A stretch of DNA of 64,000 nt from Pseudomonas frederiksbergensis (lineage in GTDB: Bacteria; Pseudomonadota; Gammaproteobacteria; Pseudomonadales; Pseudomonadaceae): positions 62,001-126,000 of the forward strand of contig NZ_JAAUOE010000012.1 in NCBI RefSeq assembly GCF_017114915.1, written 5' to 3'. Each line of letters opens with the position of its first letter. The stretch's first letter is position 1. Under the pieces are notes generated by a model that searched no databases, was not told the DNA's origin, and saw only the letters and a program-made list of their open reading frames with translations. Of this stretch, positions 10,117 through 18,362 are shown piece by piece. The translations under genes and the position numbers were made by a program.

Positions 10117-11012
10117 GACAACTCATGAACCGGCGCCAGACGTTCACGAATGGCGTCGGCGCTGACACTCGCCGCAGCCACGACACTGACAATCGCCGCC
10201 CGCGCCTCGGGGCCGACTTGCCAGACGTGAAGGTCGCTGATGCGCACCTCGTCCGTCGATTCGAGCAACACGCGAATTTCGGCCGCGACGTGTTCGTCGG
10301 TGGTGTCGAGCAATACTGCGGCGCTGTCACGCATTAAGCTGTAAGCCCATCTCGCAATCACAATGGCGCCAACGATGCCCATCACCGGGTCCAGCCAGAC
10401 CCAGCCCAGATAGCGCCCGGCCAACAACGCCGCGATGGCCAATACCGAGGTCAATGCGTCGGCCAGCACATGGAAATACGCCGAACGCAGGTTGTTATCG
10501 TGATGATGGTGATGGTGGCTGTGATCGTGATGATCATGGCCGTGATGCCCATGGTTGCCCGCCAGCAGAAGCGCACTGACGATATTCACCGCCAGCCCCA
10601 CCACCGCTATCACCGTCGCCTCGGTGAAAGCCACGGTGGTCGGTTGAAACAGCCGCAGGATGGATTCGCCGGCAATGCCCAACGACACCAGCCCCAACAC
10701 CACGGCAGAGGCAAAAGCCGCCAGATCCCCGACCTTGCCGGTACCGAAACTGAAGCGCGAGTTGTTGGCATGTCGCCTGGCAAAACTGTAGGCGGCGGCA
10801 GCAATGCCCAAGGCCCCGGCGTGAGTCGCCATATGAAAGCCGTCCGCCAGCAACGCCATGGAACCGGTGATGTAACCGGCGGCAATCTCGCCCATCATCA
10901 TCACGAACGTCAGTGCCACCACCCACAACGTGCGGCGAGCATTGTCATCGTGGGCAGCCCCCAGAAACAGGTGGTCGTGGGTAAAGCGCGAAGCCTGAGG
11001 TGTCAGTGTCAT
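10086..11012 (-). CDS. dmeF: cobalt/nickel efflux protein of the cation diffusion facilitator family
   Basis: 308-residue CDF transporter. Six membrane segments are visible, with the metal-site motif HMATHAG in helix 2 and HVLADALTSV in helix 5. A long histidine-rich cytoplasmic loop (residues about 152-172, HGHHGHDHHDHSHHHHHH) lies between helices 4 and 5, and a C-terminal cytoplasmic domain follows. The N-terminal THDHLFLG matches the DmeF subgroup. It lies 11 bases downstream of an RcnR/DmeR-type regulator, the usual dmeRF arrangement for cobalt and nickel export. The assignment to Co/Ni rather than Zn rests on this partner gene. Confidence 0.9.
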   Translation of the reverse strand: MTLTPQASRFTHDHLFLGAAHDDNARRTLWVVALTFVMMMGEIAAGYITGSMALLADGFHMATHAGALGIAAAAYSFARRHANNSRFSFGTGKVGDLAAFASAVVLGLVSLGIAGESILRLFQPTTVAFTEATVIAVVGLAVNIVSALLLAGNHGHHGHDHHDHSHHHHHHDNNLRSAYFHVLADALTSVLAIAALLAGRYLGWVWLDPVMGIVGAIVIARWAYSLMRDSAAVLLDTTDEHVAAEIRVLLESTDEVRISDLHVWQVGPEARAAIVSVVAAASVSADAIRERLAPVHELSHLTVEYRSA

Positions 11013-11023
11013 GGTCCGGGCCT

Positions 11024-11299
11024 CTATTTCGAGTAACGGCGGATGGCTTGCAACAAGTCTTCAACGCCTTCGGCCCGCGCTTCGTCGCTGAGGCCGGGAC
11101 GCGCCACGTGTTCACGGGCGTGGGCGTCGATGAACTGGTCCATCAGGCCGTTGACCGCACCGCGAATCGCCGCGACCAGATGCAGGGTTTTGGCGCATTC
11201 GGCGTCGGACTCCAGCGCCCGTTCCACCGCCTGAACCTGACCGGCAATCCGCCGGACGCGGTTGAGCAGGTCGTCTTTGTGTTCGTGGATGTGTGACAT
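11024..11299 (-). CDS. dmeR: metal-sensing repressor of the RcnR/CsoR family
   Basis: 91-residue all-helical repressor. The N-terminal MSHIHEHKDDLLNRVRRIAGQV carries the His residues (H3, H5) used by RcnR-like sensors to bind Ni/Co, and a conserved Cys lies in AECAKTLHLV. It probably releases the promoter on binding cobalt or nickel and so derepresses itself and dmeF. A C-tract operator overlaps the region just upstream of its start codon. Confidence 0.9.
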   Translation of the reverse strand: MSHIHEHKDDLLNRVRRIAGQVQAVERALESDAECAKTLHLVAAIRGAVNGLMDQFIDAHAREHVARPGLSDEARAEGVEDLLQAIRRYSK

Positions 11300-11301
11300 A
11301 C

Positions 11302-11321
11302 CTATACCCCCTACCCCTATT
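11302..11321 (-). promoter_or_regulatory. probable DmeR operator overlapping the dmeR ribosome binding site
   Basis: On the minus strand ATAGGGGTAGGGGGTAT lies directly before the dmeR start. G tracts flanked by ATA/TAT are the kind of site bound by RcnR-type repressors. The AGGGGG part also serves as Shine-Dalgarno. Confidence 0.7.
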
Positions 11322-11371
11322 CAGGCAGGCATGGTTACCGATATGGCCGGGGCTGGCAAGTCAGGGTGACC

Positions 11372-11468
11372 GATCGTTCCCACGCTCTGCGTGGGAATGC
11401 AGCCAGGGACGCTCTGCGTCCCAAAGAGCGTCCGGTGAGGCATTCCTTTGCTACGCGTGGGAACGATC
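11372..11468. repeat. intergenic palindromic element, GTTCCCACG class, copy 2
   Basis: Same element as at 4801-4889: begins GATCGTTCCCACGCTCTGCG, ends CTACGCGTGGGAACGATC, with the internal GGACGCTCTGCGTCC palindrome. Confidence 0.85.
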
Positions 11469-11565
11469 AAAAACTACGGCCAGAGTTTCAGACCCGTCCT
11501 ACATCTATCCAATGCCCGTTGATATAGCGTCCACATCGCTTTCAAAAGATGAAACAAGGACGCTC

Positions 11566-12627
11566 ATGGCTCGAAAAACAGACATACCTCGGGTTCAAAA
11601 CCCACCGTCAGGCGACGGGCACCACATCACCAGCCGCTACATGACCGCCACCGAACTGGAAGAGCGCGACGCCAGACAAAAATCCTATGACGACATGTTG
11701 GTCCGACAGCAGGCATATGAAGACCGTTTTGTCAGGCAACCTCTGCAGCAGGATCAATCCAGCTCCATGGGTTGCGTGTTCGCCAAAAGCTGCAACCTCC
11801 CCGACGGCGTAATCAACCACGACAGCCCAGCCGGGTTCGTCCCTGTCGAGAAACTGACCGACTACGGAAAACTCTCCCTGCTGGGTGGCCGCGAAAGGGA
11901 TGCAGCGGGAAACATCCCGCTCAAAAAAATCAGTGGCAGCGCGTTACCTGCTGCACTGGGAACGCTACTTCTGGGCGGAGTTGGCACTGCTGGCACCGGT
12001 ACGGGTGCGGCTGGTGGTGCAGGTGTCGTGACGGCTGGTGTTGCGGCTGGCGCATTGGCCGGAATGGTCGCATTGCTGTGGCCGTCGAACTTGGGCGACA
12101 GCTCCCTGTACACAGAAGAACAGCTCAAATCGCTCAAGGAAGGCCGCACACGGGTTCGACTGCATGTCGAGCAACAAGCTGATGGCACCTTGAAGGGTTA
12201 TGGGTACAACACCCAGAAGCGCCGCGACTGGGAAATGATTCCTGTAGTCCGCTTCAAGAGTCAGGGCTCTCAACAAGTGGCTGACTTTGGCGATGGGATA
12301 ACCCTGATCTGGACGCCAACTGTTGACCCATCCAGCACCTCAGGGATTCCCCCGCTAGAGGCGGCGCCACAAGCGCCTCAGATCTGGATTTATCCGCCTA
12401 CCGAACAGGCAGACAACATCATCGTCAACCCGATCTACCCGCCTGAGTACAAGGACTTCATTCTTGTTTTCCCGGCTGATTCCGGTGTGCAGCCGCTGTA
12501 TGTTGTGGTTTCAAGATCTGCTGGCGGCGGTGATATAAAGTACCACCGGCCGCCGTTGGCATTGCCTGCATTTCCAAATGCCCTTCCTGTTAAATCAAAA
12601 AGCAGTGTTCAGGGCGGGGGGGAGTAA
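11566..12627 (+). CDS. S-type pyocin-like protein, translocation part; frame broken before the toxin domain
   Basis: 353-residue frame starting MARKTDIPRV, with AAGGA 5 bases before ATG 11566. The N-terminal 120 residues are charged and partly coiled. About residues 125-165 form a Gly/Ala-rich hydrophobic stretch (beginning LPAALGTLLLGG). The C-terminal half matches the pyocin S/colicin-type translocation domain, including IWIYPPTEQADNI and a PEYKDFILVFPADSG-like segment. The frame ends at TAA 12625-12627 just after a run of seven G (12616-12622). The natural continuation, a colicin E3-like nuclease, is one base out of phase. Without that shift the product lacks a toxin domain. Total length would be about 408 residues if joined, short for an S-type pyocin. 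Confidence 0.78.
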   Translation: MARKTDIPRVQNPPSGDGHHITSRYMTATELEERDARQKSYDDMLVRQQAYEDRFVRQPLQQDQSSSMGCVFAKSCNLPDGVINHDSPAGFVPVEKLTDYGKLSLLGGRERDAAGNIPLKKISGSALPAALGTLLLGGVGTAGTGTGAAGGAGVVTAGVAAGALAGMVALLWPSNLGDSSLYTEEQLKSLKEGRTRVRLHVEQQADGTLKGYGYNTQKRRDWEMIPVVRFKSQGSQQVADFGDGITLIWTPTVDPSSTSGIPPLEAAPQAPQIWIYPPTEQADNIIVNPIYPPEYKDFILVFPADSGVQPLYVVVSRSAGGGDIKYHRPPLALPAFPNALPVKSKSSVQGGGE

Positions 12628-12790
12628 GCGCAGTCGGTGGAAAGACCGAAAGGGGCGAATATATGAATGGGATAGCAAGACAGGCGCAATAGAGATGTAT
12701 GACAAGCAAGGTAAGCATCTTGGCGAGTTCAACCACGAAACAGGTGAACAGATAGACCCCGCAAAACCCGGAAGAACCACCACGAAATAA
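12578..12790 (+). CDS. colicin E3-like ribonuclease domain, out of frame with the upstream bacteriocin gene
   Basis: From codon 12623 this frame reads SKRSRWKDRKGRIYEWD and continues to TGEQIDPAKPG, a close match to the C-terminal rRNase domain of colicin E3/cloacin and pyocin S6. The equivalents of the catalytic Asp (in EWDS) and the second Glu (in GAIEMY) are present. The position of the catalytic His in colicin E3 (WDSQHGELE) is Thr here (WDSKTGAIE). I place the functional junction at 12616-12622; the ATG at 12578 is only the first start in this frame and has no ribosome binding site. Joining requires skipping one G of the run. It may be a pseudogene, a phase-variable tract or a sequencing error. 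Confidence 0.75.
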   Translation: MPFLLNQKAVFRAGGSKRSRWKDRKGRIYEWDSKTGAIEMYDKQGKHLGEFNHETGEQIDPAKPGRTTTK

Positions 12791-12805
12791 ATTAGGAGGT
12801 TATTT

Positions 12806-13045
12806 ATGTTTTTATGGATCAGTGGTTTTTTAAAAGGTGACGGCGAGGATGACTCCTTAAAATACGACCTTACAGTTCGACCTGAGCGGGAAGTCGCGGT
12901 AATGGGTGTTCTTGGCTGGAAAAGTCTTGATGCAAGCGCGGATGGGGAATGGTTACTAACCAGCGAGCAAGTCCAACAAATCGCTAAAGTTCTCAATGAG
13001 CAGTTACCGACTGAACTGGACCTCTTCATAGGGGTGCGGGAGTAG
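12806..13045 (+). CDS. probable immunity protein to the E3/S6-type nuclease
   Basis: 79-residue acidic protein starting MFLWISGFLKGDGEDDS, with a perfect AGGAGG ribosome binding site 8 bases upstream. I recognise it as the pyocin S6-type toxin immunity family. Its size, acidity and position 15 bases after the nuclease domain are those of an inhibitor that masks the nuclease. The intact gene and strong ribosome binding site suggest that immunity is still selected even though the toxin frame is broken. Confidence 0.8.
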   Translation: MFLWISGFLKGDGEDDSLKYDLTVRPEREVAVMGVLGWKSLDASADGEWLLTSEQVQQIAKVLNEQLPTELDLFIGVRE

Positions 13046-13070
13046 GTACAGCTGAGCCGGGAACTAAACA

Positions 13071-13406
13071 GTGAGCCTTCTCTACCAAGATCCATCAATG
13101 AGCCATGAGGAAGCGACGAGACTTCTAGCTAGCGACGTAGAAACTAACGTTGTCGCCGCATTGATTTCTATTGGCCTGAATGAGCAAGACAAGACTTGGG
13201 CTCAGAACACCTGCCTGAAATACCTCGAGAGTGAGTCCGAATCGGTTGCAGCATCTGCCATCACCGCGCTCGGCCACATAGCCCGTAGATATGCTGATCT
13301 GGACGTGGGTGCTGTAATCCCGGCCCTTGAGAAGGTGAAGAAAAAATTCCCCTCCCTGGAAGGAACCGTGACGGACACCCTTGATGATATTGAGACATTC
13401 ACCTGA
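13071..13406 (+). CDS. small helical-repeat (HEAT-like) protein, possible second immunity factor
   Basis: 111 residues from GTG 13071 (GGGA 8 bases upstream); ATG 13098 is an alternative start with no visible ribosome binding site. Sequence segments such as VVAALISIGLN, VAASAITALGHIARRYADLD and AVIPALEKVKKKF look like alternating helices of HEAT-type repeats. It follows the immunity gene by 25 bases in the same direction, so it is probably co-transcribed. Helical-repeat proteins are one of the classes found as orphan immunity genes in polymorphic toxin loci; that role is inferred from position only. Confidence 0.6.
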   Translation: MSLLYQDPSMSHEEATRLLASDVETNVVAALISIGLNEQDKTWAQNTCLKYLESESESVAASAITALGHIARRYADLDVGAVIPALEKVKKKFPSLEGTVTDTLDDIETFT

Positions 13407-13481
13407 CTGGCCCATCAGCAAAGGAAACGGGCCGTGAACCGGGCGCTGGATAACATCGACCCGCAGCAATAGACGATGAAC

Positions 13482-13615
13482 TGTGGCGAGGGAGCTTGCT
13501 CCCGCTCGGGTGCGCAGCAGCCGCAAAACTGGCGGACGGAGATTACCTGACACGCCGCATGCACGGGTTTCAGGGCCGCTGCGCAGCCCAACGGGAGCAA
13601 GCTCCCTCGCCACAG
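13482..13615. repeat. REP doublet, GTGGCGAGGGAGCTTGCTCCC class
   Basis: Two inverted copies: TGTGGCGAGGGAGCTTGCTC from 13482 and its complement GGGAGCAAGCTCCCTCGCCA ending near 13615, spaced by about 90 bases. Lies between the bacteriocin locus and the FKBP gene. Confidence 0.88.
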
Positions 13616-13680
13616 ATAGCAAAAAACCCACTCTCTCCTCTCAGCGACAGCGGGGTTTATCGTTTCAACTTACACGCCCA

Positions 13681-14019
13681 TCAATCATCCCGCGTCAGCA
13701 CTTCCAGCAATTCAATCTCGAAAATCAGATTCGAATTCGGCGTAATCGCCCCCATCGATCGCTCGCCATAGGCCAGGTGCGCCGGTACCAGCAACTTGCG
13801 TTTGCCGCCGACCTGCATGCCCATGATTCCCTGATCCCAGCCCTTGATCACCCGCCCCGTGCCAATCACGCACTGGAAAGGTTTACCCCGGCTGTAGGAA
13901 GAATCGAATTCGGTACCGTCTTCCAGCCAACCGCGATACTGGGTAGTGATCAGCGCGCCCTTGACGGCGGCTTTGCCATTGCCCACTTCAAGGTCGATTA
14001 CCTGCAATTCATCATTCAT
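13681..14019 (-). CDS. FKBP-type peptidyl-prolyl cis-trans isomerase
   Basis: 112-residue single-domain FKBP. ATG 14019 gives MNDELQVIDLEVGNG, the usual short-FKBP start; the open frame runs further upstream but without similarity. Typical FKBP elements follow: the YRGWLEDGTEFDSS strand-loop, VIGTGRVIKGWDQGIMGM, and AYGERSMGAITPNSNLIFEIELLE with the pocket tyrosine and the closing strand. No signal peptide, so cytoplasmic. Catalyses proline isomerisation during folding. It faces away from the GGDEF gene; 165 bases separate the starts. Confidence 0.92.
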   Translation of the reverse strand: MNDELQVIDLEVGNGKAAVKGALITTQYRGWLEDGTEFDSSYSRGKPFQCVIGTGRVIKGWDQGIMGMQVGGKRKLLVPAHLAYGERSMGAITPNSNLIFEIELLEVLTRDD

Positions 14020-14184
14020 GACATTCACTCTATTTATGCGCTTGCCCGAACAGGCTTCATGGGCGCCGTTTTCCCAGAAATACCGGCAATTGGCAACCGT
14101 TTCGCTCTGTATCCGGCAGTGGCCGTGAACTAATATACCCGCCACCTCCCCCACGGTTCGATTCACCATGATCGCGATGCCTGA

Positions 14185-15249
14185 ATGAATTGCGTCTGGA
14201 CCAACGCTGCCATTGGCTCTCTGACCCTTGCCCTGATCATCGCGCTGATCTGGCGTGAACGCGCGCTGCAAAAACAGCTGAGCGAATGCCGTGCCCTGAT
14301 CGACAATCTCGCAGCGGGACACAGCATCCACCAGGAAGGCGACGCCGAACGCTTCAAACGCAGCCAGTACTTCGCCCGCATCGGCACCTGGGACTGGGAA
14401 GTCGATACCGACAAGCTCTATTGGTCAGACGCGATCTATGGCATGTTCGGGTTCAAGATCGGCGAGGTGACACCCTCCTACGCACTGTTCTGTTCCTGCG
14501 TGCACCCGGACGACCGGGTCAAGGTCCGTGCCGGCGAATTGCGTTGCCTGGAAACCGGCGAGAACCATGACGAGGAATACCGCGTCGTCTGGCCGGATGG
14601 CAGCATCCGCTGGCTGCGGGAAACCGGCAATGTGGTCAAGAACGACCATAACGCAACGATCAAGATGATGGGCGTGGTCCGCGACATCACCGAAGAAAAA
14701 GCCTCCTCCAGTTACCTGCAACACCTGGCCCATTACGACCCGCTGACCGGCCTGCCCAATCGCCTGGTGCTCGAAGAGCGCCTGTCCGATGCCCTGGAAC
14801 AAGCCCGCCTCAGCGCCACGCGGGTGGCGCTGGTGTTTGTCGACCTCAATGGTTTCAAAGAGATCAACGACCACTATGGCCATGCGGCCGGCGACCGTGT
14901 GCTGGTCACCATCGCGACACGCCTGAAGAGAATTCTGCGCTCAACCGACACCGTCGCGCGCATCGGTGGCGACGAATTCGTAGTGATCCTCCAAGGCCTT
15001 TCCAACGGCAACAGCCTGCAAGACGAAGCCCGCATCATCTGCCAGAAAATCTTCATCGAACTCGCACCGCCGGTGACCATCGGCAACGACCAGCGCCACA
15101 TCGACAGCAGCCTTGGGGTCGCGGTGTTCCCGGACCATGCACCGAGCATGGACCGGTTGATTCACATTGCCGACCTGGCGATGTATGAGGCCAAGCGCAG
15201 TGGGAATAATCAGTATCGGTTGGGCGGTCAGGCAGTGAGCCGGGTCTGA
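14185..15249 (+). CDS. membrane-anchored PAS-GGDEF diguanylate cyclase
   Basis: 354 residues. One N-terminal membrane helix (about 8-23), a short linker, a PAS domain (about 60-165, with YFARIGTWDWEVDTDKLYWSD typical of PAS_3, and a PAC tail VVRDITEEKASS), then the GGDEF domain. The catalytic motif is intact at 261-265 (RIGGDEF). HYDPLTGLPNRL marks the domain start. No RxxD inhibitory site is found at the usual position five residues before GGDEF (LRSTDTVARIGGDEF). Expected to make cyclic di-GMP in response to a PAS-bound signal. Start codon context is weak, so the first residues are uncertain. Confidence 0.9.
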   Translation: MNCVWTNAAIGSLTLALIIALIWRERALQKQLSECRALIDNLAAGHSIHQEGDAERFKRSQYFARIGTWDWEVDTDKLYWSDAIYGMFGFKIGEVTPSYALFCSCVHPDDRVKVRAGELRCLETGENHDEEYRVVWPDGSIRWLRETGNVVKNDHNATIKMMGVVRDITEEKASSSYLQHLAHYDPLTGLPNRLVLEERLSDALEQARLSATRVALVFVDLNGFKEINDHYGHAAGDRVLVTIATRLKRILRSTDTVARIGGDEFVVILQGLSNGNSLQDEARIICQKIFIELAPPVTIGNDQRHIDSSLGVAVFPDHAPSMDRLIHIADLAMYEAKRSGNNQYRLGGQAVSRV

Positions 15250-15259
15250 CGCAGGCGCC

Positions 15260-16933
15260 TCAGATCTTGAACTGTTTGACCAGGACTTCGAGGCCGTGCC
15301 CGATGCCGTGGAGGTCATTGACCGTCTGCACGCCACGCTGGGTTTCATCGGCAACGCTGTCGATTGCCCGGGCGATTTGATGCACGCTGCGGTTAATCTC
15401 CTCCGCCACCGAAGTTTGCTCCTCCGCAGCACTGGCGATGTGCGCGTTCATGCTGTTGATAGTGGCGATTAATTCGACGATGTTGCCCAGCGACTCACCG
15501 GCCTGATGAGCCTGAGTGCTGGCCCCCTCCCCGGCTTCACCGGATTGATGCATTGAGGTCACGACGGTGTTGGTGGCTCGCTTGAGTCGCTCGATCATCG
15601 CCTGAATTTCCTGGGTGCTTTGCTGGGTACGACTGGCAAGAGCACGTACCTCGTCGGCAACCACCGCAAAACCTCGCCCGGCATCACCGGCACGGGCGGC
15701 CTCGATGGCCGCATTCAGGGCCAGGAGATTGGTCTGCTCGGCAATCGAACGGATGACATCGAGCACCGTGACAATCGCCGAAACGTCGCTTTGCAGGCTG
15801 TCCAGAGACGCACCGCTGCGTCCCAGGTCCAACGTCAGTCCCTGAATACGAGCAATGCTGCCGTCGACCACTTGCCGGGCGCGTCGAGTCTGCTGATCGG
15901 TTTCCATGGCCGCGTCCGATGCACTCTGAGCACTGACCGCGACTTCCTGCGCCGCCGACGACATTTGATTGATCGCCGCCGCTACTTGATCGGTCTCCTG
16001 ACGCTGCTGCTCCATGGCCAGGTCCATATGCCGGGTCTGATTGGCCACTTGCCCGACAGCGTTGCTCAATTGCCCGGTCATTGCCACGATTTGACTGACC
16101 AACCCATGAATTTTGCCGATAAAAGCGTTGAATGAACCGGCCAACTGGCCGAACTCATCCTGGCTGCCGACGGGTAAGCGTCGGGTCAAATCCCCCTCAC
16201 CGGCAGCAATCTCGTCAAGACTGTCGCGGATCAGTGTCAGCGGTCGCAGGCCGGCATTGACCAATAGCAGCGCCAATACACCAATAATTGCCAGCAACAC
16301 CACGGCCACCATGACGATCCCGTAAACAATACTGTTCACCCGTCGGTCGATGTCCGCACGAACCTGCGCCACCTGGGTTTCAATGCTGTCCAGATTGACG
16401 GCAGTGACCACTACCATGTCCCATTTGGGCAGGAAAAAACTGTAGGCCAGTTTCGGCACAACTTTATCGGTATTGACCAAGGCCCCGGCGTAGTTGACGT
16501 AGTGCGAGTCGTTCTTTGCTGCCGCGACCATCTCGCGATTCAGATAAACCCCGTCGCGGTCCTTTCGATCGCTCATGTTGGTACCCACACCTTCGCTGCT
16601 TTCACCGCGAAACAGGCGCACGACTTGACTGTCGTAGCCGATGAAGTAGCCGTCATCGCCATACTTCATTTTCGACAGTTGGCTGATAGCCAGGGCCCGA
16701 CTTTGCAGGTCGCCACTGTTTGCGTTGTTATACAACCCTGCTATGGAACTGCGGGCGATGCTTGCATAATCTTCGAGCCTGGCCCGACTCTCGGCCAGCA
16801 ACCGATCGCGGGTTTGCGTGACTTCCTGCTCCGCCAACGACAGCAGAATCTTGCTGGTGGTGATACTCAGTACCACTGCGAACAACACCACGGGCAGTAA
16901 CGTGAGCAGCAGTATTTTTCGTTTAAATGACAT
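15260..16933 (-). CDS. methyl-accepting chemotaxis protein with single Cache sensor
   Basis: 557 residues: N-terminal membrane helix (about 7-27), periplasmic single-Cache (sCache_2-like) domain (about 35-190, with [14 protein letters not shown] and [29 protein letters not shown]), second helix (about 198-225), HAMP (about 226-280) and the cytoplasmic signalling hairpin with the conserved tip [27 protein letters not shown] ribosome binding site precedes ATG 16933. It is the last gene of the leftward tricarboxylate-uptake cluster, only 80 bases after the OprD gene, so it may sense the substrate imported by that cluster; single-Cache receptors for organic acids are known in Pseudomonas. Confidence 0.92.
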   Translation of the reverse strand: MSFKRKILLLTLLPVVLFAVVLSITTSKILLSLAEQEVTQTRDRLLAESRARLEDYASIARSSIAGLYNNANSGDLQSRALAISQLSKMKYGDDGYFIGYDSQVVRLFRGESSEGVGTNMSDRKDRDGVYLNREMVAAAKNDSHYVNYAGALVNTDKVVPKLAYSFFLPKWDMVVVTAVNLDSIETQVAQVRADIDRRVNSIVYGIVMVAVVLLAIIGVLALLLVNAGLRPLTLIRDSLDEIAAGEGDLTRRLPVGSQDEFGQLAGSFNAFIGKIHGLVSQIVAMTGQLSNAVGQVANQTRHMDLAMEQQRQETDQVAAAINQMSSAAQEVAVSAQSASDAAMETDQQTRRARQVVDGSIARIQGLTLDLGRSGASLDSLQSDVSAIVTVLDVIRSIAEQTNLLALNAAIEAARAGDAGRGFAVVADEVRALASRTQQSTQEIQAMIERLKRATNTVVTSMHQSGEAGEGASTQAHQAGESLGNIVELIATINSMNAHIASAAEEQTSVAEEINRSVHQIARAIDSVADETQRGVQTVNDLHGIGHGLEVLVKQFKI

Positions 16934-17013
16934 ATCCGGTTTCCTTCGTCGCGCGACCTGGGCGGCTAACTGAAAAGGCGCCCGCAGCCTGCTGCGAGCA
17001 CCTTCCGGCGCCG

Positions 17014-18267
17014 TTACCAGAGAGCAATGTCGTAAGTGAAATAGATCCGGTTGCTGTCACGTCCGCGCGCAAAGTCCGAACGGTAGACATAGTTGCGCAG
17101 TTTCACGCCAAGCCCCTTGAATGTGCCGCTCTGGACCACATAGGCCAGTTCTGTGTCGCGTTCGGACTCTTTGATGTGGGTGTCGGACTTGCCGTCGTTG
17201 CCTTTGAGATAACGGGTCATGAACGTCAGCCCGGGCACGCCCATCGATGCAAAGTCGTAACCGTAACTGAGCATCCAGGTCTTCTCGTCCTCTTCGATGA
17301 ACTTGCCGATGCCGACGTTGCTGAATGAGTACACCGTCGCACCGCTGATGTATGGCAACCCGGCGTCACCGCTGAGTTGTTGATAACCGCCACCAAAAGT
17401 GTGCCCCGCCACCGCGTAGGACAGCTGACCGCTGAGCATGTCGTTATCGATTTTCGAGGCGTAGGCACGGCCCGCGTCATGGCTGTTGAAATAGCGCAAG
17501 TCGCCGGTCAACACCCCGGGGCCCAATGGCAGATCGTGCTGGATGCCGGCAAAATTCTGCCGATAGAAGTCTTCCAGCTCACCGTAGAAGTAACTCAGAC
17601 GGGTGTTCTTGCCGAGTTTGTAATCACCACCGGCGTAGGTGAAATCGCCACCTTTGTCGCCTGAGTAACCGTCAGGAACAATCGACACGCTGTCGGTGGA
17701 ATCGCGCAGTTTGAATCGGTCCAGATGGCCGCCCGTCAGGGTCAGGTTTTCGATATCGGTGCTGGTGACTTGTCCTCCCTCATAGGTTTGCGGCAGCAAA
17801 CGCGCATCGTTATAAATCAGTACCGGAGTTTTGGGCAGCAGGGTGCCGTATTTGAGGGTGGTCTTGGCCAGTTTGACCTTGGCCGCAGCCCCGGCACTGG
17901 CAAATTCATCGGCGGCGCGACCGTCATCGTGTACCGGCAACAGACCGGTGCCACTGCGGCCACGCCCGGAATCAAGTTTGACCCCCAGCAAGCCCAGTGC
18001 ATCGACACCGAAACCGACTGTGCCGGGGGTGAAACCCGACTGGAAATCCAGCAGGAAACCCTGGGCCCACTCGGTGCGCTCACTTTTGGCGGTTCTGGCC
18101 GAACGCGCGCTCAAGCCATGCTCATCGCGAAAGTTTTCGTTGATATAGACGTTACGCAGTTGCAACTTCAACTTGCTGTCGTCGATGAAATCACTCGCAC
18201 CGGCAGTGGCCATCGGCAACACGCCCAGAAGAGGAAGAAAAGCCCCGCGAGTCAGAAAGTGGGTCAT
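17014..18267 (-). CDS. OprD-family outer-membrane porin
   Basis: 417-residue porin. Signal peptide about 1-24 ([20 protein letters not shown], cleavage near TAGASDF), then the OprD start [21 protein letters not shown] and the family landmark [35 protein letters not shown]. The chain ends in Trp, as usual for beta-barrel insertion. Placed after two carboxylate transporters, so it probably admits the same organic acid across the outer membrane, as OpdH does for cis-aconitate/tricarballylate in P. aeruginosa. The substrate is inferred from context. Confidence 0.92.
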   Translation of the reverse strand: MTHFLTRGAFLPLLGVLPMATAGASDFIDDSKLKLQLRNVYINENFRDEHGLSARSARTAKSERTEWAQGFLLDFQSGFTPGTVGFGVDALGLLGVKLDSGRGRSGTGLLPVHDDGRAADEFASAGAAAKVKLAKTTLKYGTLLPKTPVLIYNDARLLPQTYEGGQVTSTDIENLTLTGGHLDRFKLRDSTDSVSIVPDGYSGDKGGDFTYAGGDYKLGKNTRLSYFYGELEDFYRQNFAGIQHDLPLGPGVLTGDLRYFNSHDAGRAYASKIDNDMLSGQLSYAVAGHTFGGGYQQLSGDAGLPYISGATVYSFSNVGIGKFIEEDEKTWMLSYGYDFASMGVPGLTFMTRYLKGNDGKSDTHIKESERDTELAYVVQSGTFKGLGVKLRNYVYRSDFARGRDSNRIYFTYDIALW

Positions 18268-18281
18268 GTCGAACTACTCAT

Positions 18282-18293
18282 ATTGTTATTTTT
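18282..18293 (-). promoter_or_regulatory. A-rich Hfq/Crc-type site before the oprD-like gene
   Basis: Minus-strand AAAAATAACAAT, containing AATAACAA (AAnAAnAA pattern), lies 15-26 bases before the start codon. This is the class of site at which Hfq and Crc block translation in Pseudomonas during growth on preferred carbon sources. Confidence 0.5.
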
Positions 18294-18362
18294 AAGGATG
18301 CACGTGGCCGCGCCCCCGCCATCGGGAGCGTGGAGTTCTATCAGCGGCGAGTCAGGGTTGAA

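Noticed and set aside
13482..13615. CRISPR-like repeats
   Set aside because: Only two inverted copies; these are REP elements, with no regular spacer array anywhere in the window.
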